A stretch of 5,529 bases of DNA. Origin: an uncultured Bacilli bacterium (GTDB taxonomy: Bacteria > Bacillota_I > Bacilli_A > RFN20 > CAG-826). The notes beneath the pieces are model-generated. The model had not been told where the DNA came from and made no database searches. It saw only the letters and a list, made by a program, of their open reading frames with translations. Position numbers and translations under genes: made by a program. Shown here in pieces: positions 5,383 through 5,529 of this stretch. Every line of letters starts with the position of its first letter. Position 1 is the first letter of the stretch. The DNA is taken from assembly GCA_944358755.1 (NCBI GenBank), contig CALVRY010000076.1:1-5529 (forward strand). Direction: 5' to 3'.

Positions 5383-5529
5383 GAATTAAATTAGTCAATT
5401 CGATTAAATTATAACTCAAAAGAGATAAAAATCACCGTAACTATCGTAAAAATTAAAATATAGATTATTTAGTAAAAAATATCAAAAAAATAAAATTTTC
5501 GAAAATTTTTTAACATTTTTCAAATTAAT
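5383..5529. other. Non-coding AT-rich end of the window, with an 18-bp palindrome
   Basis: No open frame of useful length is seen here on either strand. The one structure of note is a perfect palindrome AAAATTTTCGAAAATTTT (5492-5509). As DNA it could be an operator or a bent site. As RNA it would give only a weak A-U hairpin, flanked by T-rich sequence in both directions, so it may be a weak terminator of a gene beyond the window. Low complexity makes chance plausible. Confidence 0.35.

Noticed and set aside
5332..5394. 20-codon plus-strand frame MFISMYLIYNRF...
   Set aside because: No ribosome site or promoter, and it overlaps the better supported minus-strand promoter.

Overview
This is an AT-rich window carrying ordinary housekeeping genes of a low-GC member of the Bacillota/Mycoplasmatota, most likely an uncultured, gut-type Bacilli lineage (RF39, Erysipelotrichales or Acholeplasma-like). 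The placement is inferred from base composition, from the cmk-der-gpsA gene order common in Bacillota, and from protein style. The genetic code looks standard: all five Trp codons are TGG, no in-frame TGA is read through, and the six stop codons are TAA (five) and TAG (one). That argues against a Mycoplasma/Spiroplasma code-4 organism.

Layout. Positions 143-4322 hold five minus-strand genes read right to left: degV (fatty-acid-binding DegV protein), a 113-aa single-pass membrane protein of unknown function, cmk (cytidylate kinase), der (double-GTPase ribosome assembly factor) and gpsA (NAD(P)-dependent glycerol-3-phosphate dehydrogenase). From the small membrane gene to gpsA the genes overlap by 7, 11 and 1 nt, so this is a translationally coupled operon. 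It ends in a hairpin terminator at about 62-105. degV lies 38 nt upstream with no clear terminator after it. An extended -10 in that gap suggests a second, internal promoter, possibly giving a leaderless mRNA.

Positions 4323-4557 are a divergent regulatory region between degV (-) and udk (+). It holds a TATAAT promoter for degV with a perfect 8-bp-arm inverted repeat over the -10, a run of phased 11-bp repeats, and a putative udk promoter. udk (uridine kinase, 4558-5181) ends at a perfect 15-bp hairpin terminator. The final about 290 nt hold no credible protein gene. They do hold a good minus-strand promoter (TTGCAC-17 bp-TATAAA) aimed at a chain of five small hairpins, the last being the udk terminator in reverse. 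This is a candidate small RNA of about 150 nt.

Functionally, cmk and udk both serve pyrimidine nucleotide salvage/recycling: Udk makes UMP/CMP from nucleosides and Cmk phosphorylates CMP/dCMP. gpsA and degV touch phospholipid and fatty-acid metabolism. der serves 50S ribosome assembly. No mobile element, CRISPR array, tRNA or rRNA was seen. The protein-coding part is conventional; the items worth a second look are the intergenic structures and one altered residue in Der.
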